Shown here: positions 1 through 7,874 of the stretch, one piece after another
Position numbering within the stretch: position 1 is the stretch's first letter
How the letters are laid out: every line of letters starts with the position of its first letter
Assembly (NCBI GenBank): GCA_013911195.1
Contig: JACETS010000056.1
Coordinates: 1 to 13,436, forward strand
From: Verrucomicrobiales bacterium
GTDB lineage: Bacteria; Verrucomicrobiota; Verrucomicrobiia; Verrucomicrobiales; DEV007
Length of the DNA stretch: 13,436 nt
Reading direction: 5' to 3'
Made by a program: the position numbers and the translations under genes
Notes under the pieces: generated by a model
Database searches by the model: none
Seen by the model: only the letters and a program-made list of their open reading frames with translations
Told to the model about the DNA's origin: nothing

Positions 1-2
1 AC

Positions 3-3000
3 CTCAATCGTGTAGGTTTGGGTTATCTGACTCTAGACCGTTCCGCACGTTCTCTTTCAGGAGGTGAAATGCAAAGAGTCCATCTTACGACTTGTCTAGG
101 AGCGTCATTAGTTAACACACTATTTGTTCTTGATGAGCCGAGCATTGGTCTTCACCCCAGAGATACGGATCAGTTAATAGATGTCATGCGTGATTTGAGG
201 GATGCAGGGAATACGGTACTTGTTGTGGAGCATGAAGAGAGCGTTATAAGGGCATCAGATCAATTAGTAGACATTGGTCCGGGTAGAGGGGAAGACGGAG
301 GAGAGTTGGTTTTTCAAGGACCTGTAAAAATACCCAAAACTTCATCCAAATCTCTTACCCTAGATTATCTCTCGGGAATAAGAACCATTGAAGTGCCTGA
401 AAAGAGGAGGCCCACTAAAAAAACAAATTGTCTCAGAATTATCGGAGCAAAAGAAAATAATCTCAAAGATATTGATGTCGATATACCCCTTGGTGTTTTT
501 ACATGCATTACCGGAGTTTCGGGATCTGGAAAATCCACATTAGTTCACAACGTTATCTACAGAAACTTAATGAAAATTAGGGGGGAGATTACCGACGAAC
601 CCCCCGGAATGGTTAGAGCAATTAATGGACATAAAAACGTTGGTCAGATTGTACTAGTTGATCAGTCTCCGCTATCAAAAAATCCGAGATCCACTCCTGT
701 GGTTTATGTTGGAGCATTTGAATTTATAAGAAAATTATTTGCTGAAATACCTGAGGTAAAAGAGGCGGGTCACCTGCCAGGTTTTTTTAGTTTTAATTCT
801 GGAGTGGGCCGTTGTGGTCGTTGTTGGGGGAATGGTTATGAGAAAGTGGAGATGCAGTTCCTTTCTGATATCTATGTCAAATGCTCTGAGTGCGAAGGCA
901 AAAGGTATACGCCTCAGGTCTTACAATTCAAGTTACGGGGGAAATCTATCCATGAAATTCTCGAACTTACAGTGGACTCAGCGATTATATTTTTTAGATC
1001 AATAGAGGACAAAAAGGCAGAAAAAGTTGTCATGTTCCTTGAACATTTAACTGAAGTTGGGTTGGGGTATTTACGATTGGGCCAGCCGCTAAACACTCTT
1101 AGTGGTGGAGAAAGTCAAAGAATAAAATTAGTGGGACACCTTCTGAAGAAAAGGTCCCAGAAAGTTCAGAAAAATGCTAAGGGGGACCTGCTTCTTTTTG
1201 ATGAGCCAACAACGGGCTTACATTTTGATGATATTAATGTGCTTTTAAAGGTCTTTCATAAGCTAGTCGACCATGGTCATTCTGTTTTGGTCATTGAGCA
1301 TAATTCAGACGTTATAAATTGTGCTGATTACGTTATTGATTTAGGACCGGAAGGAGGCGAAGAGGGAGGTCAAATAATATCGGTTGGCACGCCAGAGGAA
1401 ATTCGTAAAAATAGAAAAAGTTATACAGGTAAATTTTTAACCCACGTTGTAACAGGACCTAAAAAAGAAATATCAAAGGCGAAGTCAGGAAAAGTGATTG
1501 AGGCAGCTAATGACAATAGTGAACTAATTAACATTAGAGGAGCCAGAGAAAATAACCTTAAAAATATCTCCCTTTCAATTCCTCACGAAAAATTCACAGT
1601 TATTACGGGGCTGTCGGGATCAGGAAAATCAACTCTTGCATTTAATATTCTATTTGCAGAGGGCCAAAGGCGTTTTCTAGATAGCATGTCTGCATACGCT
1701 CGTCAGTTCGTTCAGCAAATGGAAAGGCCAGATGTCGATCAGGTTGACGGATTGCCACCGACGGTTGCCATCGAGCAAAGAGTTAGTCGTGGAGGTGGAA
1801 AATCTACCGTTTCAACGGTAACGGAAATATATCATTTTTTAAGGCTTTTATATGCCAAGGTTGGGACTCAGTTTTGTCCTAAGTGTGATGTGCCGGTAGA
1901 AAAAAAGAGCCATACTTCAATACTAACTACTGTTGTTAATATTCTTAAGAATAGTAGAGCTAAATTATTAGCTCCTTTAGTTAGGGGCCGAAAGGGTTTC
2001 CATACAGACACGGCAGAATGGGCCTTGCGACAGGGCATTACAGATCTCTACGTCAATGGTTCAATTGCTAAATCAGAGGGTTTTCAAAAACTAGAGAGGT
2101 ACAAAGAACATATTATAGATGCCATTGTTGCGGATCTACCGAAAGGACAGAAATCAAAAACTATTTCTGCAGCAATTGACCAAGCCTTAAAGTTAGGTAA
2201 AGGCACTGCCAGGTTATTAAAACCCAATGGAGAACTAATTGTACTTAGTACAGAAATGTCTTGTCCAGATTGTGGTGAAGCTTTTGAAGAATTAGACCCG
2301 AGATTATTTTCTTTCAATAGTCCTCATGGCTGGTGCCCTGAATGTAGGGGTTATGGACATGTGCCAACACTCAGACCCGATTACGATAGACATGATTCTG
2401 CAATCTCCGCTGAATTGGAGGAGGAGATGAAAATGACAAAGGCTAAGAATGTTGAAAAAGAATTATGCTTATCTTGTGATGGAGTACGTATCAATCCTGT
2501 TGCCAGAAATGTTAGGATTAATGGAATTTCGATTGATTATTTGTCAAACCTCTCAGTCACAGATGCAATTGATAAAATCAGTAATCTTAAATTTGAGGGA
2601 GTACAAAAAATTATTTCTAGGGATATTATCAAAGAAATTCATCAAAGGCTGACATTTCTTGGTGAGGTGGGCCTTGGATATTTGGGGCTTAATAGAAGCG
2701 CGACGACACTGAGCGGTGGAGAGAGTCAAAGAATACGCCTAGCTGCCCAATTAGGTTCTAACTTGAGGGGTGTCCTTTATGTTTTAGATGAACCGACGAT
2801 AGGGCTTCATCCAAGAGATAATGATAAATTACTTGGAACGCTTACGAAACTCAGAGACCAAGGAAATAGTCTAGTAGTTGTTGAACATGACGATTCTACC
2901 ATTCTTAAATCTGATCACCTCATAGATTTAGGCCCCGGTGCTGGGAATGGAGGAGGAGAGATAGTTTATGAAGGACGATTTAAATTCGGGCAAAAAAAAT

Positions 3001-4139
3001 TAACAAATCAGAAACAATCTCCTACATTGAAAGCACTTCACGAAAAGGTTAAACATCCGATTCGTGGTTCCCGAAGAAAATTACCAAAAAAAGGTTCACC
3101 TGATTGGATAGAAGTAAAAGGGGCAAATGTAAACAATCTTAAAAACTTGGACATTATGATTCCTGTTGGAAGGTTGACTGTTCTTACGGGAGTTTCAGGA
3201 AGTGGCAAAAGCTCTCTTATGCGAGGAATCCTTAAACCAGCTTTTGAATCAACTAATGATAAAAAAGCCAAAAAAACGATCCAAAAATGGAAAAGCATTA
3301 AAGGGACAGAACATTTTGTGGCAGCTTATGAGGTAGATCAGAGTCCCATTGGAAAAACAAGCAGGTCTACGCCTGCTACCTACGTTAAAGTATTTGATGA
3401 GATAAGAAAATTGTTCGCTTCCGTTCCGGAGTCAAGGATCAGAGGTTATGATGCGGGCCATTTTTCGTTTAACACTGCGGGTGGACGTTGTGAGGCATGT
3501 GGAGGAAACGGGCAAATAAAACTTGAGATGAATTTTCTTCCCACTACATGGGTCCAATGTGAAGAGTGCAAAGGTGCAAGATACAATACAGCCACTCGAG
3601 AAATTTATCTAAACGGAAAAAATATTTCTGATGTGATGAACATGAGCGTTTCTGAGGCCTGTGAGTTCTTTAAGTCACATCCGAAGATAATTACTACACT
3701 CGAACTTTTACGAGATACTGGACTAGGCTATTTAAGTTTGGGCCAACCAAGCACCACGCTAAGTGGAGGAGAAGCTCAGAGAATAAAATTAGTTGCAGAA
3801 ATCCGTAAAGGCCAAGGACGAGCCAAGGCTGCAATCATGAAGGGTAAGACGAGAAACAATGCCAACCTTTACTTGATTGAAGAACCAACCATTGGCTTAC
3901 ACCAGAATGATGTGATTAATTTGATTGAAGTTCTACATGCTCTAGTAGAGGAGGGTCATACAGTTGTCGTCATAGAACATAATCTTAACATCATGGCTGA
4001 AGCAGATTACATTGTCGATATGGGACCCGAGGCTGGACCAGATGGCGGGAAAATTGTTGCAAAGGGTCCCCCTGAAATCGTAATTAAGTCTAAGAAGAGC
4101 AAAACGGCAAAATTTCTTAAAGATACCTTAACTTTTTAA
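3..4139 (+). CDS. uvrA: Tandem (double-length) excinuclease ABC subunit UvrA, 5'-truncated by window edge
   Basis: DNA-damage recognition ATPase of nucleotide excision repair, cytoplasmic, partner of UvrB. The frame is open to the left edge, so the TTG at 18 is not a real start. Numbering residues from 18, the fragment holds the second half of a first UvrA: signature LSGGEMQR (13-20), Walker B LDEP (38-41), Walker A GVSGSGKST (166-174), zinc cysteines 266/269/289/292, LSGGESQR (361), FDEP (394-397). A full second UvrA follows: Walker A 531-539, UvrB-binding region about 640-745, zinc cysteines 749/752/773/776, LSGGESQR (898), LDEP (923-926), Walker A 1058-1066, zinc cysteines 1158/1161/1181/1184, LSGGEAQR (1248). 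Chlamydial UvrA is a similar tandem of about 1,800 residues. Oddities: the last Walker B reads LIEEP (Asp replaced by Glu1288), and only 41 residues separate Cys776 from Cys817, where E. coli has roughly 125, so the insertion domain is mostly missing. Identity is near certain. Confidence 0.96.
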   Translation, partial: LNRVGLGYLTLDRSARSLSGGEMQRVHLTTCLGASLVNTLFVLDEPSIGLHPRDTDQLIDVMRDLRDAGNTVLVVEHEESVIRASDQLVDIGPGRGEDGGELVFQGPVKIPKTSSKSLTLDYLSGIRTIEVPEKRRPTKKTNCLRIIGAKENNLKDIDVDIPLGVFTCITGVSGSGKSTLVHNVIYRNLMKIRGEITDEPPGMVRAINGHKNVGQIVLVDQSPLSKNPRSTPVVYVGAFEFIRKLFAEIPEVKEAGHLPGFFSFNSGVGRCGRCWGNGYEKVEMQFLSDIYVKCSECEGKRYTPQVLQFKLRGKSIHEILELTVDSAIIFFRSIEDKKAEKVVMFLEHLTEVGLGYLRLGQPLNTLSGGESQRIKLVGHLLKKRSQKVQKNAKGDLLLFDEPTTGLHFDDINVLLKVFHKLVDHGHSVLVIEHNSDVINCADYVIDLGPEGGEEGGQIISVGTPEEIRKNRKSYTGKFLTHVVTGPKKEISKAKSGKVIEAANDNSELINIRGARENNLKNISLSIPHEKFTVITGLSGSGKSTLAFNILFAEGQRRFLDSMSAYARQFVQQMERPDVDQVDGLPPTVAIEQRVSRGGGKSTVSTVTEIYHFLRLLYAKVGTQFCPKCDVPVEKKSHTSILTTVVNILKNSRAKLLAPLVRGRKGFHTDTAEWALRQGITDLYVNGSIAKSEGFQKLERYKEHIIDAIVADLPKGQKSKTISAAIDQALKLGKGTARLLKPNGELIVLSTEMSCPDCGEAFEELDPRLFSFNSPHGWCPECRGYGHVPTLRPDYDRHDSAISAELEEEMKMTKAKNVEKELCLSCDGVRINPVARNVRINGISIDYLSNLSVTDAIDKISNLKFEGVQKIISRDIIKEIHQRLTFLGEVGLGYLGLNRSATTLSGGESQRIRLAAQLGSNLRGVLYVLDEPTIGLHPRDNDKLLGTLTKLRDQGNSLVVVEHDDSTILKSDHLIDLGPGAGNGGGEIVYEGRFKFGQKKLTNQKQSPTLKALHEKVKHPIRGSRRKLPKKGSPDWIEVKGANVNNLKNLDIMIPVGRLTVLTGVSGSGKSSLMRGILKPAFESTNDKKAKKTIQKWKSIKGTEHFVAAYEVDQSPIGKTSRSTPATYVKVFDEIRKLFASVPESRIRGYDAGHFSFNTAGGRCEACGGNGQIKLEMNFLPTTWVQCEECKGARYNTATREIYLNGKNISDVMNMSVSEACEFFKSHPKIITTLELLRDTGLGYLSLGQPSTTLSGGEAQRIKLVAEIRKGQGRAKAAIMKGKTRNNANLYLIEEPTIGLHQNDVINLIEVLHALVEEGHTVVVIEHNLNIMAEADYIVDMGPEAGPDGGKIVAKGPPEIVIKSKKSKTAKFLKDTLTF

Positions 4140-4348
4140 AATTATTCGCTAATAGTGGAGAAAATTTTAGATTTAATTGGTATAAATCGTGCGATAAATG
4201 CATGATAATTTCTTAGAAACAGCCAATTTTTAGTTAAAATGATAAAAATTGCGGGAAATATCAATTATTTAGCTTATCTGTAATAATTTTAAGATTTTTT
4301 TCTAAAAATGTGACTTTTTCGTTTTAATGATCATCTAATTAGTAAATC
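4140..4348. other. AT-rich intergenic region between uvrA and the 152-residue gene
   Basis: This 209-nt stretch has no convincing ORF or RNA gene. No GC-rich hairpin with a T-run follows uvrA. It presumably holds the promoter of the next gene: TTGCGG at 4249-4254, 17 nt, then GCTTAT at 4272-4277 is a weak sigma-70-like pair, and TAATAAT at 4281-4287 is another possible -10. Neither is strong in such AT-rich DNA. Confidence 0.4.
4224..4251. repeat. 9-bp AT-rich inverted repeat
   Basis: CAATTTTTA (4224-4232) is the exact reverse complement of TAAAAATTG (4243-4251), with a 10-nt loop. It lies about 100 nt before the start at 4349 and overlaps the weak -35-like TTGCGG. It could be an operator or chance in AT-rich sequence; it lacks the GC stem and T-run of a terminator. 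Confidence 0.3.
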
Positions 4349-4807
4349 ATGGCTACTGGAACATTGACTATATCAACTGACCTAATGAATTCTTGGCTGC
4401 TCAAAAGACTGCGGCCAACGTCCTCACCTCTTGCCCGGACAAGTGAGGCCGTTGCGTCCTCTGCTTTGTCTTCAAAGGAGAAAGAAATCGTTGAAAATCA
4501 ACTAACCGTTGAACAAGAAATTCAAGTTCTTGCGCATGCAGCAAATGAGCTTAAGGAAGCCTATGATCAAGTCATCGCAGGTCTCAATAATATACATGGC
4601 CGTAAACTAGATGAATTAAACGAACCTTTTTTTCAAAGACTTGGAGCTTTAGTTGAAGCTCTTCAGTCTAATGATATAGAAACTGCAAGGGATTCAGCAA
4701 AGCGTTTAACGCTGTTGATTACTGAAATGCAGTCAAACATACCTGCATGGGATTTTGTCCGAGCACTTCAAATTTTGGCAGATCGTTGCCAAGTCCTAGA
4801 TAAATAA
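4349..4807 (+). CDS. Uncharacterised helical 152-residue protein
   Basis: I do not recognise this family. The product has no signal peptide, transmembrane segment or lipobox, so it is probably cytoplasmic. The first 40 or so residues are rich in Ser/Thr/Ala/Arg and look flexible. Residues about 42-82 (rich in Glu, Gln, Ala and Leu, with heptad-like spacing), 88-108, 110-130 and 132-148 look like four amphipathic helices, suggesting a small helical bundle with an acidic surface. The only cysteine is near the C-terminus. The ATG at 4349 has no Shine-Dalgarno sequence before it, as for the other genes here. It stands alone, 209 nt after uvrA and tail-to-tail with the SGNH-propeller gene. The long frame and protein-like composition support a real gene. 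No function can be given. Confidence 0.7.
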   Translation: MATGTLTISTDLMNSWLLKRLRPTSSPLARTSEAVASSALSSKEKEIVENQLTVEQEIQVLAHAANELKEAYDQVIAGLNNIHGRKLDELNEPFFQRLGALVEALQSNDIETARDSAKRLTLLITEMQSNIPAWDFVRALQILADRCQVLDK

Positions 4808-4822
4808 TTAGGCTAGTGAAAT

Positions 4823-4858
4823 AAAAAACCTCTCGCATCATCAAATGACACGAGAGGT
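4823..4858 (-). terminator. Rho-independent terminator of the SGNH-propeller-cupredoxin gene
   Basis: ACCTCTCG (4828-4835) pairs perfectly with CGAGAGGT (4851-4858) across a 15-nt loop. Read on the minus strand, the stem comes 29 nt after the stop codon (4887-4889) and runs straight into a T-run (complement of the A's at 4823-4828), the classical intrinsic terminator layout. On the plus strand the stem is followed by TGATTT only, so it would stop the 152-residue gene's transcript poorly. Confidence 0.85.
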
Positions 4859-4886
4859 GATTTAAAGCTGATAAGTAATCAGTAAT

Positions 4887-7739
4887 TTATTTGGTTACCT
4901 TCATGACCCCGTTCATCACAGTCCAGTGACCAGGAAAAGTACAAACGAACTCGTAATCCCCAGGATTGGTAGGAGCAGTAAATTCAATTACTTCTGTTTG
5001 ACCGGCTTCTAACATTTTTGTGCCATGAAGGATTTTGGAATTTTCAGGAGCTTTCTTAACAGCATCTGCACCCATGGCAATCGCTTGATTACCAATTTCC
5101 GCTTTAGATCCAGGCTCAACAATTAGTAAATTGTGTGGTATGACATCAGGATTAAAGAATGTGATTTTCACCTTACTACCGGCCTTAACAGAAAAATTTG
5201 TAAGATTAAATTTAAGTTGGTGAGGAACAGCAGCAACTTCCACTGAAGTCATGTTTCCATTAACAACAACCTTGGGTTCAGGAGCTTTTTCCTCTTTGAC
5301 TTTGGCTAATTCACCACCGCCACGGGTAAAGTCCACATTATAAAGGTAATGTTGAACGGTCAGTGCAGCTCTACGAACATTAAGATCCGAACTTGTTTGT
5401 AATGTTCCCATGAGCTTGTCATCTTGAACGTTATGAGCTTGCAAAACCCATAAACCCTCAAGCATGTGATGAGCTTCATTTGCATTGTTCGCATCAAAAT
5501 TAGATACCCATTTCTTGACTGCTTTAACAACTTGATCTGTTGGATGTTCACTTAATTCAATTCGTGTTCTGTATCTTACTCCGTCAATTGGATGTTTAAG
5601 GTTTTCAAGAAGAACTTCAATAGGCTCTCCATCGATTGAAACAGGCTTTTGGAGTGGCTTCTTGGTGTACACCATTCGATAAACTCGACCATGGTTATGG
5701 TCACGCTTTGGATCACGAATATTATGCTGCATATGGCCAATGATGACATTGTGCCAGTCAGAAATATAAAGTGCACCATCTGATCCAAAATCTGCATCTG
5801 AAGGTCTTACATTTCGATCATCAGAAACAAAAAGGTCACCAAGGGGTTGTCCATTAACTTCACCGTTATCAGGATTTCTTGTAAGCTTGTAATGTTTCAG
5901 TCCAAGAAAACCAATGGTATTACAAAGCATGAATGCTTGTTGTTTTTCGTCTGGAAAATTTGCACTTGATATAATTCCACTAGACGCAACTGGTCTAACT
6001 TCTTTTTTAAGTAAGCTTCTCATCCCAAAACCGTTACCTTTTGGAACGACTTGGTATGATCTGCCACCGGTTCCATCAGTAGCATAGTGATATCCCCATC
6101 GATCGAATGCAATTCCGTGAGGGTTAGGACTATTACCAGCATGCTGACTGAAAGTGAACGTTCTTGGATTAAATCGATACATGGCTGAGGCGCCGGATTT
6201 ATGCGGTGTAGTCCAAGGTGTTTCAACATTACTAACGTGAAAAACCCCTCTTTGATAATATAGTCCTCCGTCAGGACCGTACTGGAAGTTATTCATAGCA
6301 TGATGAGTATCTGCAGAATCAATTCCTCCAAGCATTTTAATTTTCACGTCGGCGACATCATCACCATCGGTATCTTTTAGGAACCAAATATCAGGCGCAG
6401 AACCGACAAGGACACCACCATTCCAAAACTCAAATCCTGTAGGATTGTGAACTTTTGCAAAAGTAATAGCTTTATCCGCGATTCCGTCCCTATTTTCATC
6501 TGGTAAGATAATCAAACGGTCTTCCATTTCTTTGAGAGGCTCCCATTTTGGGTAAGTTTGCCATGCAGCGACCCACAATCTTCCTTTAGTATCAACTGAC
6601 ATCTGTACCGGGTTGACCATCTCGGGGAACATGGTTTCGTCTGCAAAAACATTAACTTTGAAACCGTCAGGCACTCGTAATTTTTTCACAGTTTCTTGAG
6701 GGCTAAGATAATCAGGATTGCCTTCCTTACTCTTATTAGAGCTTCGACTTTTGCCTCCGATGTTAGACTTAACTGGTACGGGTGCAGGAACATTAGAATC
6801 ATCAACTTTGAAATTAGACCCAAGAGCAGTTGCCCAGATTTTTGGATCACGGTTGGCGGTCATTACATCCAACATTTTAAGCTCATGCTTGAGGACATCA
6901 GCGTTCGATTGACCATCGACAAATCTTAGTCCAGAGCGACCACCCCAAACATCATTACCATCGGTTGCTCTATATCTGTTGTACCAGTGCCAGTTTTTAT
7001 CAACAACATCACTACGAAGCTTCTCAAGGTCATTGCCGGCTTTAACCGATTTTCCTAGAAGAGCTTTAGCTGCAATCTGAGCAACGTGGCGATTACCTAA
7101 TTCATTGAGGTGAACTCCATTAATTGTAAGGGCTTCGTCAGAATCAGCATAAGCTGCTTTAGTCGTATTAAATAAATCCACAAAACTCGCACCTGTCTTT
7201 TCTGCAACTGCTTGAATTCCTTTAGTGTACTGGGCGAGTCGAACATTGTTAGCAGCTCCATCAGGAAGGTTAGGGCTATTTAAATTTTCATGCGCGATTG
7301 GAGAGAACAACACAAACCTCGGATCCGATTTTCCATTAGGTTTGAGCTTTTTATAATTATCGATCATGGCGGACAAATCATTCATGAATGACTCAAGTCC
7401 ATTTTCACCCTTAAAAGATTCGTTGTATCCAAAGAATACAAAAATGACATCGGCTTCACATATTTTAAGATATGTCTCTGGTGAGGGAAAACCTTGATTT
7501 CTTGGTCTTTCCTTCACAGTGTCGCCTGTGAAACCTAGGTTTCGGAAAATGACTTCTTGCCCCTTCAGTTCACTTTGCAAAACAGCCTCGAACCAACCAT
7601 CATGATTGAAACGATCTGGCAAGCTATTACCGATGAGGCAAACGTTATCACCTTTTTCAAATTTAAAAGCCGCATTAGCGACTACGGAACTAATGATGAG
7701 TGAGACGGCCGTAAAAAAGGCCATAGATAATTTTAGCAT
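4887..7739 (-). CDS. Exported SGNH hydrolase - PVC-type propeller - cupredoxin fusion protein
   Basis: A 950-residue exported protein with four parts. Signal peptide: about 1-23 (ANA end). SGNH/GDSL hydrolase, about 30-230: Ser39 in GNS, block II Gly69, block III GYNE (104-107) and His210 in NGVHLN, probably an esterase or deacetylase on glycans; the block V Asp is Asn207. After a Ser/Pro/Lys-rich linker (about 311-345) comes the PVC-type membrane-bound-dehydrogenase-like beta-propeller (about 350-695), with two Asp-rich calcium-loop-like segments (DENRDGIAD at 412, DTDGDDVAD at 454). A helical HEAT-like stretch follows (about 700-800). The C-terminus (about 840-950) is a cupredoxin: His869, Cys933, His938 and Met942 match the type 1 copper ligands of azurin, including CTFPGH and Met four residues after His. 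Related PVC proteins often end in a cytochrome c, but no CxxCH is present. The ATG follows no Shine-Dalgarno sequence. Domain calls are firm; substrate is unknown. Confidence 0.9.
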   Translation of the reverse strand: MLKLSMAFFTAVSLIISSVVANAAFKFEKGDNVCLIGNSLPDRFNHDGWFEAVLQSELKGQEVIFRNLGFTGDTVKERPRNQGFPSPETYLKICEADVIFVFFGYNESFKGENGLESFMNDLSAMIDNYKKLKPNGKSDPRFVLFSPIAHENLNSPNLPDGAANNVRLAQYTKGIQAVAEKTGASFVDLFNTTKAAYADSDEALTINGVHLNELGNRHVAQIAAKALLGKSVKAGNDLEKLRSDVVDKNWHWYNRYRATDGNDVWGGRSGLRFVDGQSNADVLKHELKMLDVMTANRDPKIWATALGSNFKVDDSNVPAPVPVKSNIGGKSRSSNKSKEGNPDYLSPQETVKKLRVPDGFKVNVFADETMFPEMVNPVQMSVDTKGRLWVAAWQTYPKWEPLKEMEDRLIILPDENRDGIADKAITFAKVHNPTGFEFWNGGVLVGSAPDIWFLKDTDGDDVADVKIKMLGGIDSADTHHAMNNFQYGPDGGLYYQRGVFHVSNVETPWTTPHKSGASAMYRFNPRTFTFSQHAGNSPNPHGIAFDRWGYHYATDGTGGRSYQVVPKGNGFGMRSLLKKEVRPVASSGIISSANFPDEKQQAFMLCNTIGFLGLKHYKLTRNPDNGEVNGQPLGDLFVSDDRNVRPSDADFGSDGALYISDWHNVIIGHMQHNIRDPKRDHNHGRVYRMVYTKKPLQKPVSIDGEPIEVLLENLKHPIDGVRYRTRIELSEHPTDQVVKAVKKWVSNFDANNANEAHHMLEGLWVLQAHNVQDDKLMGTLQTSSDLNVRRAALTVQHYLYNVDFTRGGGELAKVKEEKAPEPKVVVNGNMTSVEVAAVPHQLKFNLTNFSVKAGSKVKITFFNPDVIPHNLLIVEPGSKAEIGNQAIAMGADAVKKAPENSKILHGTKMLEAGQTEVIEFTAPTNPGDYEFVCTFPGHWTVMNGVMKVTK

Positions 7740-7874
7740 GTTGGTTTTATACTACCAAAGAGGGTCTGGTGTTAACTAAAACTATTTAAAAAAGTGATTT
7801 TTTTTTATTTAATAGGGTTAATTTCGTTTTTTCTTGTCCAAAAAAAGCTATTTTAAGCTCCAAAAAAATATAAA
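7740..7874. promoter_or_regulatory. Divergent promoter region between the SGNH-propeller gene and the sulfatase operon
   Basis: 135 nt separate the two divergent starts, so both promoters should lie here. On the minus strand TAGTATAAA (complement of 7746-7754) is -10-like and so close to the ATG that a very short or leaderless mRNA would result; no good -35 is seen. A T-rich then A-rich block (about 7800-7870) precedes the sulfatase start. TTGGT (7741-7745) and ACCAA (7754-7758) form a small inverted repeat that might be an operator. Shared control of both transcripts is possible but not shown. Confidence 0.4.

Noticed and set aside
18..20. TTG as the start of uvrA.
   Set aside because: The frame is open to the window edge and the codons before it continue the conserved UvrA 'VGLGYLTL' segment.
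914..1096. Short ORFs overlapping the large genes on both strands (for example here, inside uvrA, and inside the SGNH-propeller and phosphoesterase genes).
   Set aside because: They lie wholly inside well-supported genes and show no domain, leader or protein-like pattern of their own.
6354..6505. Asp-rich loops in the propeller as dockerin or EF-hand domains.
   Set aside because: They are single loops separated by beta-propeller sequence, a normal feature of this family and not a separate domain.
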